DNA of 64,000 bases from an uncultured Duncaniella sp. Its GTDB lineage: Bacteria > Bacteroidota > Bacteroidia > Bacteroidales > Muribaculaceae. The DNA is taken from assembly GCF_910577345.1 (NCBI RefSeq), contig NZ_CAJTMT010000012.1, forward strand, positions 26,219 through 90,218. Direction: 5' to 3'. Both the position numbers and the translations under genes were made by a program. A model generated the notes under the pieces. It did no database searches and was not told where the DNA came from. It worked only from the letters and a program-made list of their open reading frames with translations. Position 1 is the first letter of the stretch, and each line of letters opens with the position of its first letter. Positions 15,819 through 25,233 of the stretch are shown piece after piece.

Positions 15819-16460
15819 CTATTTATCCGCCTCACCTGCCCCGGTAGCGCTGAGTATGGATGTCCCGGAAATACCACCTATACGTCCCGACAATTCAGGA
15901 AGTAGGTCAAGGGGTAGCGAAATAGTGATTGAACAGGTGTTGTCAAACGCCTGTTCAATTATTTTTATGACCTCACGACCACCCGGCGGATTCTGAGCCT
16001 TCAGAAGCTTCATCACATCATTCATGGCAAGATAAGGGAAGGTGAACGACAGCGTAGTCATATCCTTACCCTCGATAATCTCCGCAGCCTCGATAGCAAG
16101 ACGTGCAGCCTCTCGATATGCAGCGATAAGACCGGACGTCCCGAGCTTGATACCGCCGAAATACCTCACCACTATTATGACTATGTTGGTAAGGCCAAAA
16201 GAATTTATCTGTCCCAATATCGGCTTACCCGCCGTCCCCGACGGCTCGCCGTTGTCGGACGACAGAAACTCCTTGCGGTCCGAACCAATCATGTAGGCCC
16301 AGCACACATGGCGCGCGTCATGATACTCGTTGGCATAGAGACCGACATATTCCTTCGCCTCCTCCGCAGTAGTCACCGGAATGGCAAAAGAGATGAAGCG
16401 GCTCATCTTTTCACGAAAAGCCGCTTCACTTTGAGATGCTATGGTCAGATAGTTAGCCAA
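15819..16460 (-). CDS. YigZ/IMPACT-family protein
   Basis: 213 residues starting at TTG. The family N-terminus 'YLTIASQSEAAFREKMSRF' would be lost if the internal ATG (residue 19) were used, and no in-frame ATG precedes the upstream stop. The IMPACT N-terminal domain (about 15-125) shows 'DARHVCWAY', 'SDNGEPSGTAGKPIL' and 'VVRYFGGIKLGTSGL'. A C-terminal DUF1949 ferredoxin-like domain follows. YigZ relatives bind RNA or ribosomes and are linked to translation control, but no enzymatic role is settled. The queA stop lies 33 bases upstream, so it may be the last gene of the ftsX operon. Confidence 0.9.
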   Translation of the reverse strand: MANYLTIASQSEAAFREKMSRFISFAIPVTTAEEAKEYVGLYANEYHDARHVCWAYMIGSDRKEFLSSDNGEPSGTAGKPILGQINSFGLTNIVIIVVRYFGGIKLGTSGLIAAYREAARLAIEAAEIIEGKDMTTLSFTFPYLAMNDVMKLLKAQNPPGGREVIKIIEQAFDNTCSITISLPLDLLPELSGRIGGISGTSILSATGAGEADK

Positions 16461-16493
16461 GATTGCTATTGATTTACCAAATGACCGATTTCT

Positions 16494-17546
16494 TTATGAT
16501 ACGATGAGCATGGCATCACCATAGACACCAAACTTGTAGCCCTCCTTCACAGCCTTCTTATAGGCATCCATCACGAGGTCATAGCCACCGAAGGCCGCAA
16601 CCATCATGAGCATGGTCGAATAAGGGAGGTGGAAGTTTGACACCAACGCATCCGTGACAGAAAAATCGTAGGGCGGGAAGATGAACTTATTGGTCCATCC
16701 GGTATAGGTCTTCATGTGATCACCCATGCTGACAGAACTTGCGATCGCGCGGAGCACGGAAGTGCCGACAGCGCAGACACGATGTCCACCATCCTTGGTG
16801 TTGTTGACGAGGTCAACAAGCTCCTCGCTTGCCTCCATCTCCTCTGAATCCATGCGATGTTTGGTCAGATCCTCGACATCAATCTCACGATAGTTGCCAA
16901 GACCGCTGTGGATGGTGATGAAACCCTGGTTGACACCCTTGATTTCAAGACGCTTCAAAAGCTCACGCGAGAAGTGAAGACCCGCACCGGGAACAATGAC
17001 GGCACCTTCCTTGCGCGCAAAAATGGTCTGGAAACGTTCTGCATCCTCCTCGTCCGGTTCACGGTTGATATAGTAGGGAAGCGGAGTGGTTCCGAGCTTG
17101 TAGAGCTCCTTCTTGAACTCATCGTGAGGACCGTCATAGAGGAAACGGAGTGTACGGCCACGGGAAGTTGTATTGTCAATCACTTCCGCAACCATCGACT
17201 CATCGTCTCCGAAATAAAGCTTGTTGCCGATACGGATTTTGCGGGCAGGCTCGACAAGAACATCCCACAGCTTGTTTTCCGCACTCAGTTCACGAAGCAG
17301 GAACACCTCGATGCGGGCGCCTGTCTTCTCCTTATTGCCATAAAGACGTGCCGGGAAGACCATAGTGTCGTTGTAGACAAAGAGGTCACCGTCATCAAAA
17401 TAATCAATGATGTCCTTGAAGATCTTGTGTTCAATCTCGCCTGTGCGTCGGTTGACGACCATCATTCTTGACTGGTCACGCTCGGGAGCGGGACGCTGGG
17501 CGATAAGTTCCTCCGGCAGCCGGAATTTGAATTGAGAAAGCTTCAT
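16494..17546 (-). CDS. queA: S-adenosylmethionine:tRNA ribosyltransferase-isomerase
   Basis: 350 residues, normal QueA length. It transfers and isomerises the ribosyl of SAM onto preQ1 in the tRNA wobble position to give epoxyqueuosine. Landmarks are 'FRLPEELIAQRPAPERDQSRMMV' across 8-30, 'DLFVYNDTMVFPARL', 'TPLPYYINR', 'GAVIVPGAGLHFS' (family norm 'GAVAAPTAGLHF', here with Val-Pro), 'ITIHSGLGNYR', and the C-terminal 'DALVSNFHLPYSTMLMMVAAFGG'. Other queuosine genes are not in the window. It lies 116 bases downstream of truB, and an AT-rich gap separates them. Confidence 0.95.
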   Translation of the reverse strand: MKLSQFKFRLPEELIAQRPAPERDQSRMMVVNRRTGEIEHKIFKDIIDYFDDGDLFVYNDTMVFPARLYGNKEKTGARIEVFLLRELSAENKLWDVLVEPARKIRIGNKLYFGDDESMVAEVIDNTTSRGRTLRFLYDGPHDEFKKELYKLGTTPLPYYINREPDEEDAERFQTIFARKEGAVIVPGAGLHFSRELLKRLEIKGVNQGFITIHSGLGNYREIDVEDLTKHRMDSEEMEASEELVDLVNNTKDGGHRVCAVGTSVLRAIASSVSMGDHMKTYTGWTNKFIFPPYDFSVTDALVSNFHLPYSTMLMMVAAFGGYDLVMDAYKKAVKEGYKFGVYGDAMLIVS

Positions 17547-17662
17547 GCTAAAAAATTTCTTATATATTCTTTTCTGAATTATCTATTAAAAAAATACCCG
17601 TTGGCAATTCAATGTAACCTATCCTTAAATTCAACGGATCATACAAGGGATGAAACGCACAC

Positions 17663-18394
17663 CTACTCTTCGCCACCTGCCTGATCGTCGTCGGGAAAAG
17701 TGATGTCCGTGGTGCGGATAAGCTCGACAGCCTGCTCGACTGAGAGGCACTTGTCAATCACAGCCTCCCCGACGCGGGTACGCCGCAATCCTATGAGGTG
17801 ACCGCCCGAACCGAGAGCCTCGCCCAAATCACGGGCAATCGCACGGATGTAGGTGCCCTTGCTACAAACAATCCTCAGCGTCAGCACCATTTCATCAGGG
17901 TTGAAATCCATAAGCTCGATCTCATCTATCACGAGCACCTTGGGTTTCAGCTCGACCTCATGACCCTTACGGGCCATCTTATAGGCACGCTTGCCATCAA
18001 CCTTGCAGGCGGAAAATGCCGGCGGAATCTGCTCTATCCTTCCGGTGAACTTGGGAAGGACTTCGCGGATCTTTTCGATGGTGATATGCTCAGTGGGATA
18101 GGTTGCGTCAATCTCGGTCTCAAGGTCAAACGATGGGGTCGTAGCGCCAAGCTTAACGGTTGCGACATATTCCTTCACACCTGCCTGGAGGGATTCAATC
18201 AGTTTCGTCGCCCTTCCGGTGACCACGACCATCACTCCTGTTGCAAGCGGATCGAGCGTCCCGGCATGACCAACCTTGAACTTCTTACGGTGAAGACGGT
18301 GGAGCAAGACACCGCGAAGACGTTTGACCACGTCAAACGAGGTCCATTCCAGAGGCTTGTCAATATAGAGTATTTCTCCTGTAACGAAATCCAT
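17663..18394 (-). CDS. truB: tRNA pseudouridine-55 synthase
   Basis: 243 residues. TruB motifs are present: 'ILYIDKPLEWTSFDVV' (about 8-23), the catalytic-Asp motif 'VGHAGTLDPLATGVMVV' (42-58), 'QIPPAFSACKVDGKRAY' and 'CSKGTYIRAIARDLG'. It isomerises U55 in the T-loop of tRNA and acts as a tRNA chaperone. It starts 9 bases after the uppP stop and belongs to the ftsX-DUF3098-uppP-truB-queA operon. Confidence 0.95.
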   Translation of the reverse strand: MDFVTGEILYIDKPLEWTSFDVVKRLRGVLLHRLHRKKFKVGHAGTLDPLATGVMVVVTGRATKLIESLQAGVKEYVATVKLGATTPSFDLETEIDATYPTEHITIEKIREVLPKFTGRIEQIPPAFSACKVDGKRAYKMARKGHEVELKPKVLVIDEIELMDFNPDEMVLTLRIVCSKGTYIRAIARDLGEALGSGGHLIGLRRTRVGEAVIDKCLSVEQAVELIRTTDITFPDDDQAGGEE

Positions 18395-18403
18395 AGGCGT
18401 TTA

Positions 18404-19222
18404 TTACCAGAAGATACAAAGGAGACCTACACAGAAACAGTAGACAGCAAACCAGATAAGCTTGCCTTTCTTCACAATATTAATCATCCACTTGCAGGCA
18501 ATGCATCCTACAATAAATGAAGCGAAGAAACCGACAATCATAGGCCACATCCCGACAGCCTCATTCACACCCTCACCGCCAATCATATCCTTCACGTCGA
18601 GAAGCGCTTCGCCAAGAATGGGGATGATGACCATAAAGAAAGAGAACTGTGCAATCTTGTCGCGCTTGTCGCCGAGGAGGAGACCTGTAGCGATGGTTGT
18701 ACCGGAACGGCTAAGACCGGGAAGAACTGCCACAGCTTGTGCGCAGCCGATGACGAAAGCGTCAAACCATGTGATGTCGTGACCTTTGATGCCTTCAACC
18801 CGCTCACGCTGGGGATTGCGGAAAAGGAATGCAAATGTCAGGAGAGCGGCTGTCACAAGAAGGCAGTAGCCGACAACAGTCAGACCGTCTCCAAAAAACT
18901 GCTCCACAAAATCCTTGAAGCAAAGGCCTACAATAGCTACGGGAATACACGAAAGAAGAATCTTGCAGACATAGAAAAACTTGTCGTCTCTCGCAATTGT
19001 AAAGAAGGACTTGCAGAGAGGCACAAATTCATTCCAAAGCACCACGATGGTACTGAGGACTGTTGCGACATGGAGAACGATGTCAAATTCGAGAGCGTCA
19101 GAACCGGCAAGCTTAAGGCCGAGAATTTCTCGACAGATTTCAAGATGGCCACTGCTGCTGATGGGGAGATACTCGGCAAGTCCCTGGACTATACCTAAGA
19201 TTAGAGCGTCAATACAATCCAT
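18404..19222 (-). CDS. uppP: Undecaprenyl-diphosphate phosphatase
   Basis: 272 residues with about eight membrane helices (BacA family). The (E/Q)xxxE region appears as 'LGIVQGLAEYLPISSSGHLEI' across 9-29, with the conserved S-S-S-G-H, and the second signature as 'VLPGLSRSGTTIATGLLLG' (about 173-191). It regenerates undecaprenyl phosphate carrier for peptidoglycan and surface polysaccharides and gives bacitracin tolerance. Located between DUF3098 and truB in the operon, it links cell envelope synthesis with FtsX. Confidence 0.95.
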   Translation of the reverse strand: MDCIDALILGIVQGLAEYLPISSSGHLEICREILGLKLAGSDALEFDIVLHVATVLSTIVVLWNEFVPLCKSFFTIARDDKFFYVCKILLSCIPVAIVGLCFKDFVEQFFGDGLTVVGYCLLVTAALLTFAFLFRNPQRERVEGIKGHDITWFDAFVIGCAQAVAVLPGLSRSGTTIATGLLLGDKRDKIAQFSFFMVIIPILGEALLDVKDMIGGEGVNEAVGMWPMIVGFFASFIVGCIACKWMINIVKKGKLIWFAVYCFCVGLLCIFW

Positions 19223-19296
19223 TTCAAAAATGAGATTTCAGAGGGTGTTTAATATTCGATATATGTGTGTTAAACGTGAGGACGGAGGACTGTTTT

Positions 19297-19584
19297 TCAG
19301 TTCTTTTTGCTCTTAGGGCTATACATTATTGCAAAGCCCATGAAGAGGAATCCAAGGAAAGCTATCGTCGGACCGACAACAATCCTGCGGGTCGAGAAAA
19401 TATCCGCGTTAAACGCATCCCAATCCGTAGCGCCACCGGCCATCAGACAGAAACCGAGCACGATCATCGCACCCGCAATGGCCATGAGTATGAAATTTAT
19501 TTTAAGCAGCGGAAGGCGGCTCTCACTTTCCAATTGCAGACGCGATTCGTCGTTTTCGCCCTTAGGCGTAGATTTAATAGCCAT
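19297..19584 (-). CDS. DUF3098 membrane protein
   Basis: 95 residues: a polar N-terminus (1-26), two membrane helices ('INFILMAIAGAMIVLGFCLMAGG' about 29-51, and 'VVGPTIAFLGFLFMGFAIMY' about 69-88), and a basic tail. Between them 'DWDAFNADIFSTRRI' matches the DUF3098 pattern. The family is found in Bacteroidota next to ftsX and uppP, as here, and its role is unknown; a link to division or envelope synthesis is inferred from context only. It starts 14 bases after ftsX. Confidence 0.85.
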   Translation of the reverse strand: MAIKSTPKGENDESRLQLESESRLPLLKINFILMAIAGAMIVLGFCLMAGGATDWDAFNADIFSTRRIVVGPTIAFLGFLFMGFAIMYSPKSKKN

Positions 19585-19598
19585 TTCTACTATATTTT

Positions 19599-20477
19599 TT
19601 ATTTAAACATTTCATCATACGAGAGACGCAGATAGCGGTTGGCGGCAAAGATAGCCGCGACGAGGCATATCAGCATCCCGGTGACAATAACTCCCGCGAG
19701 GACGGCGGCAACAAGCTCCCACTCTATCAGACCGGAAATCTCCTGCTCGTAGGTGCTGCCGTAATATACCGTCGCAACGAGGGCTATGGATGCGATCAAA
19801 CCGGCCACAAGACCGTTTATCAGATTATCCGTAAGGAACGGACGGCGGATGAAGGAGGATGTGGCACCGACAAGTTTCATCGTATAGATGGTGAACCTGC
19901 GGGCATAGACCGTCAGCCGGACTGTATTGAATATAAGAATGAACGATACCGTCAGCAATGCAATCGCAACAAAGACAAGAGCCATTGATATGCTTCGCAG
20001 TGTGGCGTTCACGCGGTCAACCATTGCCGTGTGGACCTTTACCTCACTCACCTGCGGCATGAGCATTATCGGCGCTGTCAGAAGGGAGATGCTGTCGGTC
20101 GATGCATAGGCCGGCAAGACCTTCACCTCAATCTCTCCGACGAAGGGATTGACATCGGCAAGCTTGATTATGTCTTCATCATCCCCGACCATCTTCTGCC
20201 AACGGTCAAGCACCGCATCAGGCGACGAGTATATCGTCTCGCGCACACCCGTCATTTTCTTAAGACGCGTTTTGACCGCATCAATATCCGATGCAGTCAC
20301 ATCTTCGTTGAAGAGGACAACGAAGCCCATGTTCTCCTTTATCCCTTGTGTGACCTTGTGGGCGGCTATCCCCATGAACGCGGCAAGTCCGAGGATGAAG
20401 AGAACCAGCGCAACCGAAAGGGTCGCGGTAGCACGAGTGGTGAACAAGGGTATTAAGTGATGACGCCTTTTTGCCAT
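19599..20477 (-). CDS. ftsX: Cell division protein FtsX
   Basis: 292 residues with the FtsX layout: one N-terminal membrane helix (about 22-42), a periplasmic domain ('FVVLFNEDVTASDIDAVKTRL' onward, to about 165), and three C-terminal helices in an FtsX/MacB-like permease domain ('LTVYARRFTIYTMKLVGATSSFIRRPFL'). FtsX pairs with the ATPase FtsE to control peptidoglycan hydrolases at the septum. ftsE is not adjacent. It is the first gene of the operon behind a well-formed promoter. Confidence 0.93.
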   Translation of the reverse strand: MAKRRHHLIPLFTTRATATLSVALVLFILGLAAFMGIAAHKVTQGIKENMGFVVLFNEDVTASDIDAVKTRLKKMTGVRETIYSSPDAVLDRWQKMVGDDEDIIKLADVNPFVGEIEVKVLPAYASTDSISLLTAPIMLMPQVSEVKVHTAMVDRVNATLRSISMALVFVAIALLTVSFILIFNTVRLTVYARRFTIYTMKLVGATSSFIRRPFLTDNLINGLVAGLIASIALVATVYYGSTYEQEISGLIEWELVAAVLAGVIVTGMLICLVAAIFAANRYLRLSYDEMFK

Positions 20478-20493
20478 AATAATTAATAAAGTG

Positions 20494-20524
20494 CAAATTT
20501 ACAACCTGCGGAAGCCGATGTCAA
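20494..20524 (-). promoter_or_regulatory. Promoter of the ftsX-DUF3098-uppP-truB-queA operon
   Basis: Minus-strand TTG-N20-TAAATTTG, a full match to the Bacteroidota consensus, ending 17 bases upstream of the ftsX ATG. The leader would be about 10 nt. Confidence 0.75.
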
Positions 20525-20608
20525 GTGATTTAACGTTATTTTAACACCTGAATCGACAAAGAGTTGACAAATACCCCTCCAACCGATTGGGAGAAGAAGA
20601 TTCTCACC

Positions 20609-21736
20609 CTATTTTCCGCTATTTTTAGTATAGGCGCGCCATTTTTCAATAAGGGCGGTCATGTCAGCGGGAATCGGGGCGGTGAAAAACATTTCTTCTC
20701 CCGTATCCGGATGTACGAATCCGAGGGTTCTGGCATGGAGGGCCTGACGGGGACAAAGCTCGAAGCAGTTACCTATGAACTTCTGATATGAGCCGTTGCG
20801 CTCGCCACGGAGGATGACGTCGCCGCCATAGCGTGCATCCGAGAAGAGGGGGTGACCGATATGGCGCATGTGGACGCGGATCTGATGTGTGCGCCCCGTT
20901 TCAAGGACGCATTTCACAAGGGCCACATGGATGAAATCCTCAAGAACCTCGTAGTGTGTGACGGCATGTTTACCCGTAGGATCGTCGGGGGGAAGCACTG
21001 CCATCTGCAGTCGGTCCTTGGGGTTGCGTCCGATATTGCCTTCTATTCGGCCCACAGAGGGTGAAGGCACACCCCAGACGAGTGCGTTGTATTCGCGCTT
21101 CGTTGTCTTGTTGAAAAACTGTTTGCCGAGATGGGTCTTGGCATCGGGGGTCTTGGCCACGACGAGCAGTCCGGATGTATCCTTATCAATACGGTGAACG
21201 AGACCGAGGCGCGGATCGCTCACATCGTAATCGGGATTGTCGCGGAAATGCCATGCAAGGGCATTGACAAGGGTGCCGGAATAGTTGCCGTGACCGGGAT
21301 GGACAACGAGACCGGCAGGCTTGTTGACCACAAGGAGTGCATCGTCCTCATAGACAATGTCAAGGGGGATGTCTTCCGGAATGATTTCCAGTTCGTAGCG
21401 CGGACGGTCCATCACGATGCGGATGTCGTCAAGCGGCTTCACGCGGTAGTTTGACTTGACAGGCTTACCATTGACGATGATGCAGCCCGCATCAGCAGCC
21501 TGCTGGATGCGGTTGCGCGAGGATTTTTCAAGGCGCGTGACGAGATACTTGTCGATTCTCAACAGTTGCTGACCTTTGTCAACGGTGAAGCGGAAGTGCT
21601 CATACAGTTCTCCGCTACCTCCGTCGTCAGCCCCGTCAAGCTCCTCGGCATCAATATCTGCATCGTCAAACGGAGCAATCGGACCGGGGACCGATGTGGC
21701 GGCCATGTTTTTCTCAACCTCTTTCATGACTGTCAT
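20609..21736 (-). CDS. rluD: RluD-type ribosomal large-subunit pseudouridine synthase
   Basis: 375 residues. An acidic N-terminal extension (about 1-45) precedes an S4 RNA-binding domain ('LLRIDKYLVTRLEKSSRNRIQQAADAG', about 58-84). The RluA-family catalytic motif follows: 'GLVHRIDKDTSGLLVVAKT' with the catalytic Asp. 'LETGRTHQIRVHMRHIGHPL' is the third family block. It modifies 23S rRNA helix 69 in E. coli. The start is ATG 21736, which overlaps the PASTA gene stop (ATGA), so translational coupling decides the start over ATG 21727. Confidence 0.93.
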   Translation of the reverse strand: MTVMKEVEKNMAATSVPGPIAPFDDADIDAEELDGADDGGSGELYEHFRFTVDKGQQLLRIDKYLVTRLEKSSRNRIQQAADAGCIIVNGKPVKSNYRVKPLDDIRIVMDRPRYELEIIPEDIPLDIVYEDDALLVVNKPAGLVVHPGHGNYSGTLVNALAWHFRDNPDYDVSDPRLGLVHRIDKDTSGLLVVAKTPDAKTHLGKQFFNKTTKREYNALVWGVPSPSVGRIEGNIGRNPKDRLQMAVLPPDDPTGKHAVTHYEVLEDFIHVALVKCVLETGRTHQIRVHMRHIGHPLFSDARYGGDVILRGERNGSYQKFIGNCFELCPRQALHARTLGFVHPDTGEEMFFTAPIPADMTALIEKWRAYTKNSGK

Positions 21737-22329
21737 TCAAAAAGGTTAAGCTGTTCGGATGTCGGGACGGCCTCTTCAGCCACACTGTCGGTGTCCTCGT
21801 AAACGTCTGTCAGGCCCTGCCCCACTTCAAGTTCAATGGTAGAGTTGACAGGGACACGCGCACCCGGTGAAAGACGGCGTCCTTTATAGTAGACACCGAG
21901 GACAAGATCCTTGAACTCGCTTGGGATGCGCTTCTCGACCACATTCTTTATCTCCAGACCTTCAAGAATCGATTTGGCCTGACGCAAGGAAATGTCGGTG
22001 AGTGTCGGGAGTGTGACCATCTTGGGAGAGAAGGCATTGATGGTGAGATAGATTTCACGGCCTTCCTTGACGATTGTCCCGACCTTCGGGTTCTGCTCGA
22101 TGACCGTTCCGGGACGGGTGGTCCGGTCATAGACGGAGTCGCTGAGGACAGCCACAAGACCTTCCGTGGCAAGCGTGGTCGCGGCGCTCTCATAGGTCAT
22201 GGACTTGACGGAGGGAACCGTGATTGTCTGATCGTGACGTGTCCACACATCGAGCCACATCATGGAGAGCCAGCCGATGACTACGGCGACTATGAGCATA
22301 AGCCCGATGTGGAGGAGGATTCTTTTCAT
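21733..22329 (-). CDS. PASTA-domain membrane protein
   Basis: 198 residues: an N-terminal membrane helix (about 7-27), then three PASTA-like units in the periplasm ('TITVPSVKSMTYESAATTLATEG', 'MVTLPTLTDISLRQAKSILEG' and a shorter third near 135-175), and an acidic tail. PASTA domains bind peptidoglycan or muropeptides; here no kinase or penicillin-binding domain is attached. Coupled to rluD, a common arrangement in Bacteroidales. Role in wall sensing is inference. Confidence 0.88.
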   Translation of the reverse strand: MKRILLHIGLMLIVAVVIGWLSMMWLDVWTRHDQTITVPSVKSMTYESAATTLATEGLVAVLSDSVYDRTTRPGTVIEQNPKVGTIVKEGREIYLTINAFSPKMVTLPTLTDISLRQAKSILEGLEIKNVVEKRIPSEFKDLVLGVYYKGRRLSPGARVPVNSTIELEVGQGLTDVYEDTDSVAEEAVPTSEQLNLFE

Positions 22330-22400
22330 ACCTTATTATATAGAGGGTTGATTTCTGGTTGAGATTATCTGAAGGAAACAGCACGGGCGATCCGTCCGGA

Positions 22401-24812
22401 CTATTCCGCAAGAGCTATCGCGAAAACTTCGTCGATGGTGGAGACGTAGTGGAACGTAAGGCCTGCGATATAGACCGGCTTGATGTCCTCGATGTTCTTG
22501 CGGTTGTCGCTGCAGAGGATGATGTCGGTGATTCCGGCGCGCTTGGCTGCGAGTATCTTCTCCTTGATGCCACCGACGGGGAGAACCTTCCCACGGAGGG
22601 TGATTTCGCCGGTCATGGCAAGGCGGGGCTTCACGGGACGTCCGGTCAGAGCTGAAAGGATGGAAGTGCACATGGTGATACCTGCCGAGGGACCATCCTT
22701 GGGAATGGCACCTTCAGGGACATGGATGTGGAGCTGACGGTTGTCGAAACTTTCGGGATCCATACCGTAGCGCGAGGCACGGGCCTTGACCACCTGTGTG
22801 GCTATGACCGCGGATTCTTTCATGACATCACCAAGGTTGCCGGTGATGGTGAGCTTCTCCCCTTTTCCGTGGGTGAAAGAGGATTCTATGAAGAGGATTT
22901 CGCCACCGACAGCCGTCCATGCGAGACCGGTCGCAACGCCCGGGGTATCCGACACCTCGTAGCGCTCCGGAGTGTAGGTCTCTACACCGAGGTAGCGGCG
23001 CAGATCCTCCGGTTCGACATGAAGACGATAGGCCTCACCGCGCATCTTGCCGAGCACAATCTTGCGGACAACTTTCGCGAGTTCCTTTTCGAGCAGACGG
23101 ACTCCGCTCTCGGAGGTGTAGCTCTCGATGATTTTTGTGAGGGCTGCGTCGGAGAATGTAATCTCATCCTTTCCGAAACCGTTTTCGGCGGCGAGACGGG
23201 GAACAAGGTGTCTTCTTGCAATCTCCATCTTCTCCTCTGGTAGATAGCCGGAGATGTCTATAATCTCCATGCGGTCGAGGAGCGGACGGGGGATGGTGGA
23301 GAGGGTGTTGGCTGTGGCGATGAAGAGGACGTGCGAGAGGTCATAGTCCACATCGACGTAGTTGTCGTGGAAATGGCTGTTCTGCTCCGGGTCGAGGACT
23401 TCGAGCAGAGCCGACGAGGGATCACCCTTGAAGTCACTTCCGGTCTTGTCAATCTCATCGAGAAGAAGGACCGGATTGGAGGTGGCTGCGCGGCGGATGG
23501 CATCAATGATGCGTCCGGGCATGGCTCCGATGTAGGTGCGGCGGTGACCGCGGATCTCTGCTTCATCATGGAGACCGCCGAGCGATACGCGCTGATAGGC
23601 CCTGCCGAGTGCTTTGGCTATCGACTGACCGAGGGAGGTCTTGCCCACGCCTGGTGCTCCGACAAGGCAGATGATGGGCGAACGACCATCGGGGGTGTTC
23701 ATCATGACGGCAAGCTGTTCAAGGATGCGTTCCTTGACCTTCTCGAGTCCGTAGTGATCCTCGTCGAGAATACGTTCGGCCGACTGGAAATCTGCGTCGA
23801 GATGGCTGTATTTTCCCCACGGGAGATCGGTGAGGAGCTGAAGGTAGCTATATTGCACGGAGTAGTCAGGGCTCTGGGGATTGAGGCGGCGGAGCTTTTC
23901 AAGTTCCTTGGCGAAAGTGCGCTTGACATTTTCAGGGAGGTCAAGCCCGGCAGCTTTCTCTTCGAGCGCACTGCAATCGTCATCATCACCGTAGAGCTGC
24001 TCGCGCAACACTTCAAACTGATGCTGGAGGAAGGCGTTGCGCTGCTGCTCGTCGATGTTGCGGCGAGCCTTGCGGTGAACCTCCGCGCGGATTTCGGCCA
24101 TCTCCTCGCTGTGGGCAAGATGGCTGAGGAGGAGCTGAGCGCGGTCCTTCATACGGTTCTTGCGCAGTAGCTCAATCTTCACGTCGGCGGGGAAGGGCGA
24201 ATGGGTGGCGATGATGTTGATGAGCAACTGGGGGCCGGGGATGTTCTCGATATTGAAGGCGAGATCGCTCATCTTGTCGTTGCCGGCATGGAGGATGTTG
24301 AGCGTCGTCTGACGGATGTCATCGACGAGGGCTATGAATTCCTTGTCGCTCTGGCGCGAGGTGGAGTCATGGATAGGCTTGACCTCGGCTGAGAGGGCGC
24401 CGGGGATTGCGGCGCCCCGTCCCTCACCTGTAATGCGCACCTTGCCGCGAGCCGAAAGGATGGCGGTGTGGGTGCCGTCGGGGAGGTCGAAGGTCTTGAG
24501 GACGTCGGCAACCACGCCGAGGTCATAGAGGTCGGCGAGCGTGGGGCTCTCGGTCGACGGATCACGCTGGCAGAAGATGCCGACGGGGATATGGCCCGAG
24601 GAGGCCGCTGCGGCTGTGGCGACGGAGCTTTCCCGGGCAAGGGTGATGGGGAATGTGACCCCGGGGAAGAGGACGAGGTCGCGCATGGCGATGATGGGGA
24701 GATCCGTAAGGTCGGGCTCGGGACGCTCGGCGGGAAGGCCGATGTCAATCTGTCCGACCGACACGATTTTCGTATTGTTGCTGTTGCTGCTGTTGTTGTT
24801 GTCTTCTTTCAT
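22401..24812 (-). CDS. lon: ATP-dependent Lon protease
   Basis: 803 residues from ATG 24812, where the protein starts MKEDNNNSS; the frame continues upstream, but codon use there is not gene-like. The LonN domain begins 'LPIIAMRDLVLFPGV'. A coiled-coil middle region precedes the AAA+ module with Walker A 'GAPGVGKTS' and Walker B 'PVLLLDEID'. The protease domain has the Ser-Lys dyad: serine in 'PKDGPSAGITM' and lysine in 'PVGGIKEKILAAKRAG'. Lon degrades misfolded and regulatory proteins. The N-terminal Asn/Ser run is low-complexity. Located upstream of, and co-oriented with, the PASTA-rluD pair (71-base gap). Confidence 0.95.
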   Translation of the reverse strand: MKEDNNNSSNSNNTKIVSVGQIDIGLPAERPEPDLTDLPIIAMRDLVLFPGVTFPITLARESSVATAAAASSGHIPVGIFCQRDPSTESPTLADLYDLGVVADVLKTFDLPDGTHTAILSARGKVRITGEGRGAAIPGALSAEVKPIHDSTSRQSDKEFIALVDDIRQTTLNILHAGNDKMSDLAFNIENIPGPQLLINIIATHSPFPADVKIELLRKNRMKDRAQLLLSHLAHSEEMAEIRAEVHRKARRNIDEQQRNAFLQHQFEVLREQLYGDDDDCSALEEKAAGLDLPENVKRTFAKELEKLRRLNPQSPDYSVQYSYLQLLTDLPWGKYSHLDADFQSAERILDEDHYGLEKVKERILEQLAVMMNTPDGRSPIICLVGAPGVGKTSLGQSIAKALGRAYQRVSLGGLHDEAEIRGHRRTYIGAMPGRIIDAIRRAATSNPVLLLDEIDKTGSDFKGDPSSALLEVLDPEQNSHFHDNYVDVDYDLSHVLFIATANTLSTIPRPLLDRMEIIDISGYLPEEKMEIARRHLVPRLAAENGFGKDEITFSDAALTKIIESYTSESGVRLLEKELAKVVRKIVLGKMRGEAYRLHVEPEDLRRYLGVETYTPERYEVSDTPGVATGLAWTAVGGEILFIESSFTHGKGEKLTITGNLGDVMKESAVIATQVVKARASRYGMDPESFDNRQLHIHVPEGAIPKDGPSAGITMCTSILSALTGRPVKPRLAMTGEITLRGKVLPVGGIKEKILAAKRAGITDIILCSDNRKNIEDIKPVYIAGLTFHYVSTIDEVFAIALAE

Positions 24813-24945
24813 CTTCTTCTGTGCGTATGAGAGTGAGCGTACGTATGGTGGGGAAACGCGCGGAGCCTGCGGCTGCACGTCTCTCCAACCTTTTCCAATG
24901 CCGCTGCCGGAACCCTCCGGGACCTGCGGCGGCAAAACGCGACCC

Positions 24946-24978
24946 CAAAGTTAGTGATTTTTCCCCAATCCGTCCCAA
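24946..24978 (-). promoter_or_regulatory. Probable lon promoter
   Basis: Minus-strand TAACTTTG matches TAnnTTTG, with a TTG 22 nt upstream (slightly long spacing). It predicts a leader of about 125 nt before the lon ATG. No CIRCE or HrcA-type repeat was seen. Confidence 0.5.
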
Positions 24979-25233
24979 TCGGTTCCCACCTATTTTATAT
25001 ACTCCCCAAATCCACGCCACATCCGGATATATATCGAAAACGGAAAGTAAGCCTTAACACTTTTTAACTTAATTACATTTTAACGCCTTTCCCACCCGCT
25101 GCCCTAACAAAATGCAAGCCTCCAAGGGTTGATAATGTCAATTTTTCGCTACTACCCTCTCATGGTTCCTACATGTCGCAAAGTTGTGTTTTAAAGCAGA
25201 CAATCACCATTAGGTTTTTTCAAAATTAAAGTA

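Noticed and set aside
23331..24170. A 279-codon frame opposite lon
   Set aside because: Antisense shadow of conserved Lon AAA+ and protease coding sequence; no recognised domain.
24813..24935. Longer N-terminus for Lon
   Set aside because: The 41 added codons have no Lon-like sequence, the family normally starts just before the LonN domain, and ATG 24812 is well placed.
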